A stretch of DNA of 64,000 nucleotides from Nocardia acidivorans NBRC 108247 (GCF_001625085.1 NZ_BDAW01000009.1:186001-250000), one strand, 5' to 3'; numbered from the stretch's first letter, positions 54,754-63,773 are shown. Notes: generated by a model from the letters alone, not told the origin. A program made the numbers and translations.

Positions 54754-55177
54754 GTGGAACTTGATGGACAGCGCATAGTTCGAGCGTCGGAGCCCGACCG
54801 TCGTCCCCGCACCCCACCTGCGCGATATCGTCGCCGAACTCGAACTACGAGAGCCGATATTCCACCGCTGGGATACGGGGACGACCCGTGCGGACTTCGA
54901 ACGCTCGACCGCACCGGATTTCTGGGAGACCGGCGCGTCGGGACATCGTTACAGCCGCGAATTCGTCTGGGCCACAATCGAACAGCGACAACGAGCCGCA
55001 ACACCGGATACACCCGGAAGCGATGAGGGTCAGGCCGGTGACTTCCAACTGCGCGAGATCGCCGCGAACACCTACCTGCTCACCTACCCTCTGCGACAAT
55101 CCGATCGGCTGACCAGGCGGTTCGGTCGATACAGCCGCACCGACCACGCGTTCGTTCGGGAACTGTTGTCACAGTGA
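54754..55177 (+). pseudogene. Frameshifted DUF4440/NTF2-like gene
   Basis: GTG at 54754 opens MELDGQRIVRASEPDRR. After about 50 bases the homology jumps to another frame: HLRDIVAELELREPIFHRW, TTRADFERSTAPDFWETGAS, GHRYSREFVWATIEQRQR and ANTYLLTYPLRQSDRLTRR, the DUF4440 core. Near 55120 a second break occurs; the expected end (GTVVT) is found in a third frame around 55160. Two frameshifts in one short gene make a functional product unlikely. Confidence 0.7.
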
Positions 55178-55227
55178 CGTTCCGGGCTGACCGGAGACCA
55201 CATTCGCTCAGCGTCGTTTCGCGCGAA

Positions 55228-56220
55228 TCAGGCGAACCACCAGGACGCGATGAAGACGGCGAACGCGGCGACCACACAGACGATGGCGAGCGCCCCGGCC
55301 AGCCAGGGGTGCCAGGAATGCAGTTTCTCGACGGCGACATACAGCCAGCCGATGAGCACGATGGGCACCACCGCCGGAATGACCACGGCGATCAGCGGGC
55401 CGATAATCCAGCCGGCGACGCGGAACTTGCCCCAGGTGAGGCCCAGTAGCAGGGGGATGACGACGGTCCCGGAAAGGCCGCCGACCAGGGCGCTCACGGG
55501 GCGCTCCCCCATCCAGGGCACGCCCGGCAGCAGGGGAATATTGAACAGGTCGAGGGTGCCCCACACACCGAGCACGACGATCAACCCCAGCGTGCCCCAG
55601 AGCGCGATTCGATAGTGCCACTTCTGAATTGGTGTCCAGTCGACCTGCCTGCCCGCATGCATGGTGGCAACCGTGACGGCGGACCAGACCAGCCAGCGGC
55701 GGATGAGGCCGGTGCCGGTTTTAGCCATGGCATCGCGGAAGATGCGGTCGGCCTCATCGCGGTGGATGACGCGTTCGGCGATATAGCTGGCGGGTTCGTC
55801 CCTGTTCAGCACCAGGCCGTCGTGCAGGATCGCCGCCGGAAGATGCGCACCGGTTTTGGGGACCAGCCAGGTGAGGAAGGGCGGGACCGAGGTGAGGTCG
55901 GTGGTCCAGTGCTCGAGATCGGCGGGAACCTGGATGGTGCCGACGCCGATGCGCGGTGCATCGTCGACATAGCCGATGCGATGGAGGAGGCGGAATTCCT
56001 CACGGCCACTGGCGGTGTCGTACAGGCGCTCCAGGGAAATGGTGAGATCGGGCAGCGGCTGGACCGGCGGTGCGGGGGCGGGAGCCTCGGGCGGCGGCGG
56101 GGATGCCGGCTCGGTATTGACCACCACTGCCGCGGGCGAGATGGCGTCGGCGGCCGCTTCGGCCGGTGCGCGGCCCGCGTCGTAGAAGGATTCGCCATTC
56201 TGCTCAACACTGAGCTTCAT
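55228..56220 (-). CDS. DUF1353 protein with C-terminal membrane domain
   Basis: A 330-residue protein. After a Pro/Ala-rich linker (about residues 25-60) comes a DUF1353 domain (about 65-190): DLTSVPPFLTWLVPKTGAHL is the hallmark, followed by PAAILHDGLVLNRDE and RDEADRIFRDAM. The C-terminal part carries four predicted membrane helices (about 210-235, 255-280, 282-305 and 308-330). DUF1353 is common in phages and their hosts, with unknown function; an attached membrane domain suggests anchoring. ATG at 56220 has GAGGTG directly upstream; the frame is open to 56301. It is divergent from the D-aminoacylase gene. Confidence 0.85.
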   Translation of the reverse strand: MKLSVEQNGESFYDAGRAPAEAAADAISPAAVVVNTEPASPPPPEAPAPAPPVQPLPDLTISLERLYDTASGREEFRLLHRIGYVDDAPRIGVGTIQVPADLEHWTTDLTSVPPFLTWLVPKTGAHLPAAILHDGLVLNRDEPASYIAERVIHRDEADRIFRDAMAKTGTGLIRRWLVWSAVTVATMHAGRQVDWTPIQKWHYRIALWGTLGLIVVLGVWGTLDLFNIPLLPGVPWMGERPVSALVGGLSGTVVIPLLLGLTWGKFRVAGWIIGPLIAVVIPAVVPIVLIGWLYVAVEKLHSWHPWLAGALAIVCVVAAFAVFIASWWFA

Positions 56221-56366
56221 CACCTCAGGATGACAGGAACATGCAGTACAACGGGTGTTCCGTGCGGTGACGATGCGATCACGCCGGTGTCCGCCTGCCA
56301 AAACGGCCGAAACCGTTCGTGCAACTGCCCATTGACTCTTAGTGACCGATCGGTTGCAATCTTGAG

Positions 56367-58109
56367 GTGAGCTACGACACGATTATCAAAAGCGGCCGCT
56401 GGTTCGACGGCACCGGTGCGCCCTCCGCCATCCGTCATCTGGGTCTGCGCGGCGATCGCGTCGTGAGCGTGTCGGCCGAACCCCTCGACGAAGCCGACTG
56501 CCCGAATGTCATCGATGCCACCGGCAAGTGGGTGACGCCCGGCATGGTCGACATCCACACCCACTACGACGTCGAGGTGCTCAAAGCGCCCGCGCTGACC
56601 GAATCCGTCCGGCACGGCATCACCACGGTGCTGCTGGGTTCCTGCTCGCTCTCGACCGTGCACGTGACGCCGACCGATGCCGGTGATCTGTTCGGCCGCG
56701 TCGAGGCGATTCCGCGCCGGCACGTGATCGAAGCCGTGCAAGGCGGGCAGTGGAGTTCGGCGCGCGAGTACGTCGCCGCGCTGGAGGAATTGCCGCTCGG
56801 CCCCAATATCGCCGCGATGCTGGGACATTCGGATGTGCGCACCGCCCTGATGGGTTTGGATCGCGCCACCCGCAAGGAGGTGCGCCCCACCGCCGCCGAG
56901 CAATCCGCCATGGAGCAGGCGCTGCACGAGGCCCTGGATGCGGGCTTCGTCGGCATGTCGGCACAGCAGCTGCTGTTCGACAAGCTCGACGGCGAGATCT
57001 GCCGATCGCGCACCCTGCCCTCGACCTACGCCAGGGCCAGGGAACGCCGCCGCCTCAATGCGATTCTGCGGCAACGGGATCGCGTGCTCCAGGCCGGACC
57101 CGATGTCACCTCGCCACGCAGTATCGCCGCCATGACCTTCAGCAGCGTCGGACTGTTCCGGCGGCGCCTCAAGACCACCCTGCTCTCGGCCGCGGACCTC
57201 AAGGCGAATCCGTTCCTGGTCTACATCATGGGCCCGCTCGCCCGCGTGGTGAACGCGCTCGGCGGCGACTTCCGCTGGCAGCATCTGCCGGTCCCGTTCG
57301 AGGTGTACGCCGACGGTATCGACCTGGTCATCTTCGAGGAGTTCGGCTCCGGTGCGGCCGCGCTGCACCTGGCCGATCAGGTGCAGCGCAATGCCCTGCT
57401 CCAGGACGAGTCCTATCGCCGCAGGTTCCGGAAGGAATACGACACGAAGTTCGGTATGCGGGTGTGGCATCGCGATTTCTTCGATGCCGAGATCGTCGGC
57501 TGTCCGGACGACAGCGTCATCGGCAAGACCTTCGGCCGGGTGGGTGAGGAACGCGGCGGGGTGCATCCGGTCGACGCCTTCCTGGATCTGGTCGTCGCGC
57601 ACGGCACCAAACTGCGGTGGCGCACCACCATCTCCAATCACCGACCCGAATTCCTGGACAGGTTGAGCGCGGATCCCGGTGTGCAACTGGGCTTCTCCGA
57701 TGCGGGCGCACATCTGCGCAATATGGCCTTCTACAATTTCGGGTTGCGCTTCCTGCGGCGGGTGCATCGCGCGGAGCAGGCCGGGCGGCCGTTCCTGTCG
57801 CTCGATCACGCCGTGCACCGGATGACCGGTGAGATCGCGGACTGGTACGGCATCGATGCCGGGCGGCTGCGCGAAGGTGATCGCGCCGATCTGGTGATCA
57901 TCGATCCCGAACGCCTGGACGACTCCCTGGACACCTACGCCGAAGCCGTCGTGCCCGAGTATGACAATCTCTCTCGTATGGTCAATCGCAATGACGGCGC
58001 GGTCTCGGCCGTCTTCGTCGGCGGGGAATTCGTCTTCGGGGACGGTATGCCCGCGCCCGCTCTGGGCAACCGGCGCATCGGACGCTTCCTGCGGGCCGGG
58101 GGCCGATGA
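56367..58109 (+). CDS. N-acyl-D-amino-acid deacylase-family amidohydrolase
   Basis: A 580-residue metal-dependent amidohydrolase of the D-aminoacylase branch. The first metal motif is DIHTHYD (about residues 64-70) after GKWVTPGMV. Other landmarks are LGSCSLS (Cys ligand near residue 92), ISNHRPEFLDRLSADPGVQLGFSDAGAHLR (in pieces, Asp of the site near 450) and the terminal GRLREGDRADLVIIDPERL. D-aminoacylases release D-amino acids from N-acyl forms, but many relatives act on other cyclic or acylated amides. GTG at 56367. Its stop overlaps the ATG of a TetR regulator (ATGA), so the regulator is co-expressed and probably controls this enzyme. Confidence 0.9.
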   Translation: MSYDTIIKSGRWFDGTGAPSAIRHLGLRGDRVVSVSAEPLDEADCPNVIDATGKWVTPGMVDIHTHYDVEVLKAPALTESVRHGITTVLLGSCSLSTVHVTPTDAGDLFGRVEAIPRRHVIEAVQGGQWSSAREYVAALEELPLGPNIAAMLGHSDVRTALMGLDRATRKEVRPTAAEQSAMEQALHEALDAGFVGMSAQQLLFDKLDGEICRSRTLPSTYARARERRRLNAILRQRDRVLQAGPDVTSPRSIAAMTFSSVGLFRRRLKTTLLSAADLKANPFLVYIMGPLARVVNALGGDFRWQHLPVPFEVYADGIDLVIFEEFGSGAAALHLADQVQRNALLQDESYRRRFRKEYDTKFGMRVWHRDFFDAEIVGCPDDSVIGKTFGRVGEERGGVHPVDAFLDLVVAHGTKLRWRTTISNHRPEFLDRLSADPGVQLGFSDAGAHLRNMAFYNFGLRFLRRVHRAEQAGRPFLSLDHAVHRMTGEIADWYGIDAGRLREGDRADLVIIDPERLDDSLDTYAEAVVPEYDNLSRMVNRNDGAVSAVFVGGEFVFGDGMPAPALGNRRIGRFLRAGGR

Positions 58110-58804
58110 CCACGGCCACCCCGCGGCGCACGCAGGCCGAGCGCAGCGCCGCCACCCGATCCGCCCTCGTGGACGCCACCATCGAGGCGATTGCCGAGGT
58201 GGGCTATCACAATGCCTCGCTCGGCGAGATCAGTCGCCGCGCGGGCATCTCCAAGGGTGCGATCTTCCGGCATTTCGACTCCCGGACCGATCTGGTGGTG
58301 GCCGCCGCCGATGAGGTCCGGCATCGGCATATCCGCGCGGTGCAGGTGCTGCGCCGACCCGAGAACAGTGACCGGCCAATAGATTTGGCCGACATCATGC
58401 TGCGGGTGCGGACCCAGATCCGCGATCAGACCAATACGGTGTGGTTCGAATTGCTGGTGGCCGCGCGCACCGAACCGGAGTTGCGGGACCGCCTGGCTCC
58501 GGTGGCGCGCGGGCTGCTCGACGAGGTGGAGGAGCTGGCGGTGGCGGCGCTCTGCCCGGCGGTCACCCCCGAAACCGCCAAACTGCTGGCCACCTCGCTG
58601 ATTCACATGTTCGACGGGGAAGCGATCTTCCGATCCACCTATCCGCGCCCCGAGTTGGAAGAGGCCCGGATCTCCGCGGCGCGATACATTGCGCAGGAGT
58701 TTTTCGGCAATGACAGTCAACCCACAGGGACGGAGTCCGGACGTGTCCGACGCAGAACCGGTCAGCTGGGATCACCTCAAATCCCGTCAGCCCAGCGAGG
58801 CTGA
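58106..58804 (+). CDS. TetR-family transcriptional regulator
   Basis: A 232-residue TetR regulator translationally coupled to the upstream amidohydrolase (ATGA). The helix-turn-helix is ASLGEISRRAGISKGAIFRHFDSRTDLV (in pieces, about residues 34-62). The effector domain runs to about residue 200, ending in SAARYIAQEFFGND. The last about 30 residues (SQPTGTESGRVRRRTGQL...) are low-complexity and overlap the next gene by 62 bases in another frame, an unusually long overlap. The original stop may have been lost there. Confidence 0.9.
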   Translation: MTTATPRRTQAERSAATRSALVDATIEAIAEVGYHNASLGEISRRAGISKGAIFRHFDSRTDLVVAAADEVRHRHIRAVQVLRRPENSDRPIDLADIMLRVRTQIRDQTNTVWFELLVAARTEPELRDRLAPVARGLLDEVEELAVAALCPAVTPETAKLLATSLIHMFDGEAIFRSTYPRPELEEARISAARYIAQEFFGNDSQPTGTESGRVRRRTGQLGSPQIPSAQRG

Positions 58805-59096
58805 TCGCAAGGCGCTGCAGCACGAGTTGGTCGAGCGCGCCGCCGCGGTACGGAAGGAGAGCTGGGACGAGTACCGCGAGGTGTGGTCGAGCGGGGATAT
58901 CGCCGGGGTCGCGTACCTGCTCGATGACACCGACATGCTGGACGAACTCGGTGAGCAGGAGGGTTCGGTGCTCACGGTCTTCGCCGGAAACCTCTACGGA
59001 TTCACTGGCGCGCGCAAGGATATCGAGGCCGGTCTGGTCGGGACCCAGGCGTGGTTCGCCGAGGCGCGCAAGCAATTGGCTGCCCGCTCGGACTGA
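58743..59096 (+). CDS. Small hypothetical protein downstream of TetR
   Basis: A 117-residue soluble protein that I do not recognise. It is acidic and helical: a front helix in LKSRQPSEADRKALQHELVE, then ESWDEYREVWSSGDIAGVAY, and an alpha/beta tail with TVFAGNLYGFTGARKDIEAG. No membrane segment or signal peptide. GTG at 58743 with GGACGGAG upstream is preferred to an ATG at 58689 because the latter would extend the overlap with TetR to over 100 bases. It may be part of the amidohydrolase-TetR operon. Confidence 0.7.
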   Translation: MSDAEPVSWDHLKSRQPSEADRKALQHELVERAAAVRKESWDEYREVWSSGDIAGVAYLLDDTDMLDELGEQEGSVLTVFAGNLYGFTGARKDIEAGLVGTQAWFAEARKQLAARSD

Positions 59097-59175
59097 TCAG
59101 GAATCGAGAAGCTCGGGATGCCGGGGCGAAACTAGCCTCATCTGATAGGCGAAAACTTCGACTTCAGGAGCGACA

Positions 59176-59532
59176 ATGAGCACCTCGACCACCAACGGCA
59201 TCAAGACCGTACTGCACCCCGTCACCGACCTGGACAAGGCCAAGACGGTGTATACCGCACTGCTGGGCGTCGAGCCCTCCGCGGATTCGCCGTACTACGT
59301 CGGATACGAGGTGGGAGGCCAGCACATCGGCCTGGTCCCGGGCGGTGCCGGACCGAGTATGACCGCACCGGTGGTGTACTGGGAGGTCCCCAATATCGAG
59401 GCCAAACTGGCCGAGGTCACCGCCGCCGGCGGGGTCGTGAACGAGCCCGCGCGCGAGGTCGGCGGCGGCCGTCGCGTGGCCACCGTGACCGATCCGGATG
59501 GCAATGTGCTGGGCGTGCTGCAAGACAGCTGA
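59176..59532 (+). CDS. VOC-superfamily protein
   Basis: A 118-residue VOC-family protein. The two modules start with IKTVLHPVTDLDKAKTVYTA and, after DSPYYVGYEVGGQHIGLVPG, VVYWEVPNIEAKLAEVTAAG, ending with VATVTDPDGNVLGVLQ. This pattern (His-Pro-Val-x-Asp-Leu start, DPDGNV end) is the common lyase/dioxygenase-like group; the metal ligands His12, Glu and the terminal Glu are only partly conserved. ATG follows AGGAGCGACA. It is a single-gene unit closed by a hairpin terminator. Confidence 0.9.
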   Translation: MSTSTTNGIKTVLHPVTDLDKAKTVYTALLGVEPSADSPYYVGYEVGGQHIGLVPGGAGPSMTAPVVYWEVPNIEAKLAEVTAAGGVVNEPAREVGGGRRVATVTDPDGNVLGVLQDS

Positions 59533-59543
59533 CGTGCGGCATC

Positions 59544-59580
59544 GAAGCCGCCCGCCGAGGCGATCGGGCGGGCGGCCTTC
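59544..59580 (+). terminator. Terminator hairpin after the VOC gene
   Basis: CCGCCCGCC (59548-59556) pairs with GGCGGGCGG (59567-59575), extended by GAAG/CTTC after a one-base bulge; GCTTGTGT follows. It lies 11 bases after the VOC stop and 17 bases before the end of the convergent serine hydrolase, so it may serve both. Confidence 0.7.
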
Positions 59581-59597
59581 GCTTGTGTCGGTGCGGT

Positions 59598-60827
59598 TCA
59601 GTCGTGCCGCGGTACCGCGGCGGAGATCTGGGCGACGAGTTTCCAGGGCCGTGCGGTGTCGACCACCGCTTTACCGCTGGTGAGAATCGCCCCGGAGAGC
59701 CCGCGGGCGCGATCGGACCAGCCGTACTGGGTGGTCAAACCGCTTCGGCCGAAATGGGTTTCGGTATGGCGGCCGAATTTGGAGCGCGCCGCGCCGAGTT
59801 CGTAGCCCGCCACCGAGACCCGACCGGCCGCGCCGGGGATGCGGGGCGCGGGGCTGGTGGCCATGCGGAGGGTTTCCGGGCGCATGATCCGGACGCCGTC
59901 CAGTTCACCTCCGCGCGTGAGGATTTCATAGAACCGGGATAGCTCGTACGCGGTGGTGACGAGATTTCCGGAGGGGAGTTCGGCGGTGAGGAAGGCGCGG
60001 GTGTCGGTCTCGGAGGTGGGGCCGGAGAGTCCGCCGCCGAGTGCCCGGCCCGCCAGGTGCCGCCAGACGCGCGACGGACCGGGGCCGACCTTCACGCTCG
60101 GGACGACCCGATCGACGTCCTCGGGGGCGACGCCGAAGTTGTTCCAGCGGAAGCCGAGCGGGTTCAGGACCTGCTCGCTCAGGTGATCGCGCATGGGCTT
60201 GCCGGTGGCGCGTCGCACCAGTAGGCGCTGGATCAATCCGCCGGTGAGGGCGTGGTAGACGCGGAATCGGCCGGGCCGCCAACTGGGTTTCAGATCGGCC
60301 AGGCCGCGCACGGCCAACTCCTCGTCCAGGACCATATCGGTGCCGCGGTAGGGCGGGGTGATGAAGGGAATACCCGCCGAATGCGAGAGCACATCGCCGA
60401 TGGTGATCCGCGCTTTGCCGTTGGCGGCGAACTCCGGAATGTACTGGCTCACCGGATCATTCAGCGCGAAGTGGCCCTGTTCGATGAGCATCGCCATGAG
60501 CGCCGCCGCGACGCCCTTGGCGGTGGAGAATCCGCAGAACGGCATATCCGGGGTGATCAGGCGTTTGGGCGTATCGGGTGTGTCGACGGGGCCATTGCCC
60601 CACCCGTGGCCGATCGCCCGGTTCAACAGGATCTTGCCGTCGCGGCGCAGACAGATCTGGATCGCGGGGGTGGTGCCCAGGCGATACCAGTCGCGCACGG
60701 ATTCCCAGATCGCCTCGACCGCGCGCCGGTCCACCCCGGCCGCGGCGGGGTCGTCTTCGGGCCCGGCGGTGGTCACACTCTCCAGCTTCGGGTCGATCGT
60801 CACCATGGATATCGCACCTGGGCTCAT
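59598..60827 (-). CDS. Class C beta-lactamase-like serine hydrolase
   Basis: A 409-residue serine hydrolase of the beta-lactamase/EstB/LipE group. The S-x-x-K motif is S101-T-A-K104 in GFSTAKGV, and the second motif Tyr is Y191 in VYHALTGG. A His/Lys-type third motif is less clear near HFGRSGLTTQYGW. No signal peptide, so it is cytoplasmic and more likely an esterase or peptidase than an antibiotic-degrading lactamase. ATG at 60827 is assumed; a second ATG at 60806 is possible. The frame continues open upstream to 61739 only as a shadow of the subtilase. It is divergent from the subtilase with 84 bases between starts. Confidence 0.9.
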   Translation of the reverse strand: MSPGAISMVTIDPKLESVTTAGPEDDPAAAGVDRRAVEAIWESVRDWYRLGTTPAIQICLRRDGKILLNRAIGHGWGNGPVDTPDTPKRLITPDMPFCGFSTAKGVAAALMAMLIEQGHFALNDPVSQYIPEFAANGKARITIGDVLSHSAGIPFITPPYRGTDMVLDEELAVRGLADLKPSWRPGRFRVYHALTGGLIQRLLVRRATGKPMRDHLSEQVLNPLGFRWNNFGVAPEDVDRVVPSVKVGPGPSRVWRHLAGRALGGGLSGPTSETDTRAFLTAELPSGNLVTTAYELSRFYEILTRGGELDGVRIMRPETLRMATSPAPRIPGAAGRVSVAGYELGAARSKFGRHTETHFGRSGLTTQYGWSDRARGLSGAILTSGKAVVDTARPWKLVAQISAAVPRHD

Positions 60828-60911
60828 GCGAACAGGATAGTTAGGACCAATCGGTAGATTCGCGGTGCGTGCTGAGGGTTCCGTGAGAAGTTTGCGCGCG
60901 TTACCGGCACG

Positions 60912-62246
60912 ATGGTGATCATGCGCGTGCTGATTCAGGTTCGTCCGACAGTCGATGTGGTTGCCGCGGTGGCCGATCCCGCTGTCCATATCACCGCCGC
61001 CGAGGTGCTCGGCGCACAGTCCGATGTGGTCATCGACCACGCCTATGCTCCGGTCGCGGTGCCAGGATATCGGCAGGGCAGCCCCGATCCGTACTCGCTG
61101 GCGCCCGAGCACGCGACGGTGCTGCTGCGCGGGGAGATCGCCGACGAGGACCTGGCCGCCACCGTTCCCCGGCTGACCGCGGCCGCGCCGATCACCGGGA
61201 TCTTCGCCGATCCGATTATCGAGGGCGTGCTCACCTGCGGCGACACCCCGGCGGTCGGCAACGCGCAGGACGTCGGAAAGCTGCTGCACACCACCGAATT
61301 CACCGCCGCCGGGCTCACCGGCAAGTCCGTCGCGCTCGCCATTGTGGATACCGGGATCAATGCGGCGCTGGTGGAGACGGTGCACGGAGCCCCGATCACC
61401 ATTGACGCGCAACGCAGTTGGAATCCGGCGGGCGTCACCGGTAAGCCCGGAGAGTTCCCGGTCGATCACGGCAGCATGTGCGCCTTCGACGCGCTGATCG
61501 CCGCACCGCAGGCGACACTGTTGGATTTCGCGGTGCTGCGCAGTACTCGGCGCGGCGGCTCGACCATGGACGGGTTGCTGTCCGATGCGCTCGCGGGGTA
61601 CGCGCGGTTGCGCACGGTGCTCACCGATCAGCCCGCGGCCTCGCGTGCGCTGGTGGTCAGCAACAGTTGGGGTTCGTTCTCGCCGCAGTGGGACTTCCCG
61701 GTCGGCAATCCGGGCAATTACTCCGACAATCCGTCGCATCCGTTCAATGTCATTGTCGGATCGCTGGAGGCCGCGGGGGCCGACATTCTGTTCGCGGCGG
61801 GCAACTGCGGGCGGGACTGCCCGGACGGCCGGTGCGCCTACCCGGAGCGGCCGATCGGCGGCGCGAATTCGCTCGGCGGTGTGCTGAGCATCGGCGGTGT
61901 CGACATCACGAATACGCGGGTCGGCTACTCCTCACAGGGTCCGGGCCGGCTCACCGATCAGAAGCCCGACGTCTGCACGTACACCCATTTCCTCGGGTCG
62001 ACCGCCTTCGGCGCGGGTACCCCGGATACCGGAACCTCGGCGGCGACGCCGGTCGCCGCCGGTGTGGTCGCGGCAATCCGCACGCAGTGGCCCGCCACCG
62101 TGGTCTCTCCGGCACAGCTGCGGGATATCCTGCGCCGCACCGCGATCCGGCGCGGAGCGACTCCCTTCGACTACGACTACGGTTTCGGCGTCGTCGACAC
62201 CGCGGCCGCGCTCACCGAACTCCGGAAGGTCGCCGTGCGCGCGTAG
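60912..62246 (+). CDS. S8-family subtilisin-like serine protease without signal peptide
   Basis: A 444-residue subtilase. The catalytic triad is D146 in LAIVDTGIN, H186 in PVDHGSMCAFDAL and S376 in GTSAATPVAAG, with the oxyanion Asn N298 in FAAGNCG. Residues about 1-110 precede the catalytic domain and have an inhibitor-I9-like look (TVLLRGEIADEDLAATVPRL then PITGIFADPII). No signal peptide or transmembrane anchor is present, which is unusual: mycosins and most subtilases are exported. A CNCG...CPDGRC stretch adds three Cys near residues 299-308. ATG at 60912, or 60921. A small gene follows nine bases downstream and is probably its partner. Confidence 0.9.
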   Translation: MVIMRVLIQVRPTVDVVAAVADPAVHITAAEVLGAQSDVVIDHAYAPVAVPGYRQGSPDPYSLAPEHATVLLRGEIADEDLAATVPRLTAAAPITGIFADPIIEGVLTCGDTPAVGNAQDVGKLLHTTEFTAAGLTGKSVALAIVDTGINAALVETVHGAPITIDAQRSWNPAGVTGKPGEFPVDHGSMCAFDALIAAPQATLLDFAVLRSTRRGGSTMDGLLSDALAGYARLRTVLTDQPAASRALVVSNSWGSFSPQWDFPVGNPGNYSDNPSHPFNVIVGSLEAAGADILFAAGNCGRDCPDGRCAYPERPIGGANSLGGVLSIGGVDITNTRVGYSSQGPGRLTDQKPDVCTYTHFLGSTAFGAGTPDTGTSAATPVAAGVVAAIRTQWPATVVSPAQLRDILRRTAIRRGATPFDYDYGFGVVDTAAALTELRKVAVRA

Positions 62247-62255
62247 CGTGGAGTC

Positions 62256-62495
62256 ATGCCGCTGCTCACCCTCCGACTACCGGCACCCGCGACACTGACC
62301 GATGCGCTGAAAACCCTGCGGCTCACCGCGGACGAGGTCGATATGGATTTCGGTCTCGTCCCGGTCGACCCGGATGCCGGGCTGTTCGCCCTCCGGGTGA
62401 GCGATGCGGTGGCCGCACGCCTGACCACCGCCGGTGTCGGCGAGATCCAGGTGTACTCGGATCCACCGATCGGTCCGCTCAACGCCGACAACTGA
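62256..62495 (+). CDS. Small protein paired with the subtilase, possible I9-like inhibitor
   Basis: A 79-residue protein of unknown family, nine bases after the subtilase stop, with GTGGAGTC as ribosome binding site. The last half, LFALRVSDAVAARLTTAGVG followed by EIQVYSDPPIG, follows the pattern of inhibitor-I9 domains: a core strand, a helix, then a strand ending at an acidic residue that would lie in the protease cleft. A similar pattern occurs inside the subtilase's own N-terminal domain (LTAAAPITGIFADPII). A trans-acting chaperone or inhibitor is therefore a reasonable inference, not an established function. Confidence 0.65.
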   Translation: MPLLTLRLPAPATLTDALKTLRLTADEVDMDFGLVPVDPDAGLFALRVSDAVAARLTTAGVGEIQVYSDPPIGPLNADN

Positions 62496-62589
62496 CCCTC
62501 GGTTCGACGGCCTCCGATGCGGGTTCGGCGGTCGGCGTGGTCGCGGAGCAGCCGGCAATCTCCGTGCACGAGCGGGCGATCAGCTTGTG

Positions 62590-62870
62590 CGGGTGCCGGC
62601 GGCCGAACTCGCGGAGCGGCGAATCACCGTGAAAAGCGTGCGCCCCGTGCCCACGCGGACCGGGAGGTCGCGGCCACGGTGCCGCCCGAACAGATCGTCG
62701 CGATTGCCGCCGGCATTCCGCTCGGAAGGCTCGCCGAGCCTTCCGATATCGCCGATGTGGTCGCCTTCCTGGCGTCGGATGCGGGTCGCTGGATTACCGG
62801 GCAGGCCCTCAATGCCTGGCGGCGGCATTTTCTGAATCGACTGCGCCGCATACTAATTGGCGGTGTATAA
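62590..62870 (+). pseudogene. Remnant of a short-chain dehydrogenase/reductase
   Basis: One frame carries PAAELAERRITVKSVRPVPT, which is the SDR segment normally reading LAxELAxRGITVNSVxPGPT. A shift to another frame continues with IPLGRLAEPSDIADVVAFLA and GRWITGQALNAW, the family C-terminus. The Rossmann start, catalytic Tyr-Lys and normal end (VDGG) are missing. The gap 62496-62852 holds nothing else that I can assign. Confidence 0.7.
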
Positions 62871-63773
62871 CGCCATGGCGGCGGCGAGCAGGGCTTCGGC
62901 GGTGCGCGCGGCGGGCTCGGTGAGCGGTCCGGGCAGACGGGCCAGCACCAGTCGGCGATGCTCGAGCGGGCCGCCGTGCACCGGCAGAATTCGCACTCCC
63001 GGTGGCGCGGCGGCGGCGAGCAGCCCCGGCACGGTGGTGAATCCGCATCCGGCCGCCACCAAATTCAGTTTGGCCAGCCAGTCGCGCGCGGTGTGCACGA
63101 TCTCGGGCCGTTCCTCGAGCCCCGGCCACACACCCATCGGCCGATCGGCCGCGGCGGGACCGGCAATCCATTGCCGCCCAGCCAGTTCCGCGACATCGAT
63201 GAAGTCACCGCGCGCGAGGGGATGCCCGGCCGGAACCGCCACGCGCAGACTGGATTCGGTCAGGGTTCGCAGCTCCAGCGCCGGTGATTCGGTGTCGGGT
63301 GGGCGAAAAGGCGGGGCGGAGCCGAGCAATGCCAGATCGAGACTGCCCGCGCGCAGCGCCCGCACCAGCGCCGGGGTGCCGCCCTCGCGGGTGTGGACGG
63401 TGATCGCGGGATGTGTATCACGCAGTGCCGCAATGGCTCTCGGCACCAGCAAGGCCCCCGCACTGGGAAACCACCCGAGCCGCACCACCCCGCCCTGCGT
63501 CGGGAGCCCGGACAGCTCCCGCGCGGTGGCCGCCAGTTCCTCGAGCACCACCGTGGCACGCCGCAACACCAGATGCCCCGCGGCGGTGAGCCGCACCCCG
63601 CTGCGATGCCGCTCCAACAGCAGCACCCCCGCCGCCTGCTCGATCGAGGCGATCTGCCGTGACACCGCCGACTGCGTATACCCCAGCGAGGCGGCCGCCG
63701 CGGTGAAGGTGCCCTGCTCGGCGACGGCCCGGAAGACGCGCAGCGCGGTCACCGACACGTCCGTGAAATCCAT
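62853..63773 (-). CDS. LysR-type transcriptional regulator
   Basis: A 306-residue LysR regulator. The helix-turn-helix is [32 protein letters not shown] (in pieces, about residues 14-45). A linker helix and a periplasmic-binding-type effector domain follow (about 90-295), with [31 protein letters not shown] and the [10 protein letters not shown] segment near the end. ATG at 63773 gives the standard length; the frame is open to 63827. Its divergent neighbour is the SOS-linked DinB gene; the usual LysR target may instead be the decayed SDR gene at its 3' side. Confidence 0.9.
   Translation of the reverse strand: MDFTDVSVTALRVFRAVAEQGTFTAAAASLGYTQSAVSRQIASIEQAAGVLLLERHRSGVRLTAAGHLVLRRATVVLEELAATARELSGLPTQGGVVRLGWFPSAGALLVPRAIAALRDTHPAITVHTREGGTPALVRALRAGSLDLALLGSAPPFRPPDTESPALELRTLTESSLRVAVPAGHPLARGDFIDVAELAGRQWIAGPAAADRPMGVWPGLEERPEIVHTARDWLAKLNLVAAGCGFTTVPGLLAAAAPPGVRILPVHGGPLEHRRLVLARLPGPLTEPAARTAEALLAAAMALYTAN

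Noticed and set aside
59598..61739. A 713-residue minus-strand frame extending the serine hydrolase upstream.
   Set aside because: Everything beyond 60827 is antisense to the subtilase and reads as basic low-complexity sequence; the hydrolase family start is at 60827.
62497..62620. Possible LacI-type C-terminus on the minus strand (RRHPHKLIARSCTEI).
   Set aside because: Only a short loose resemblance in one frame; it overlaps the SDR remnant and cannot be told from chance.
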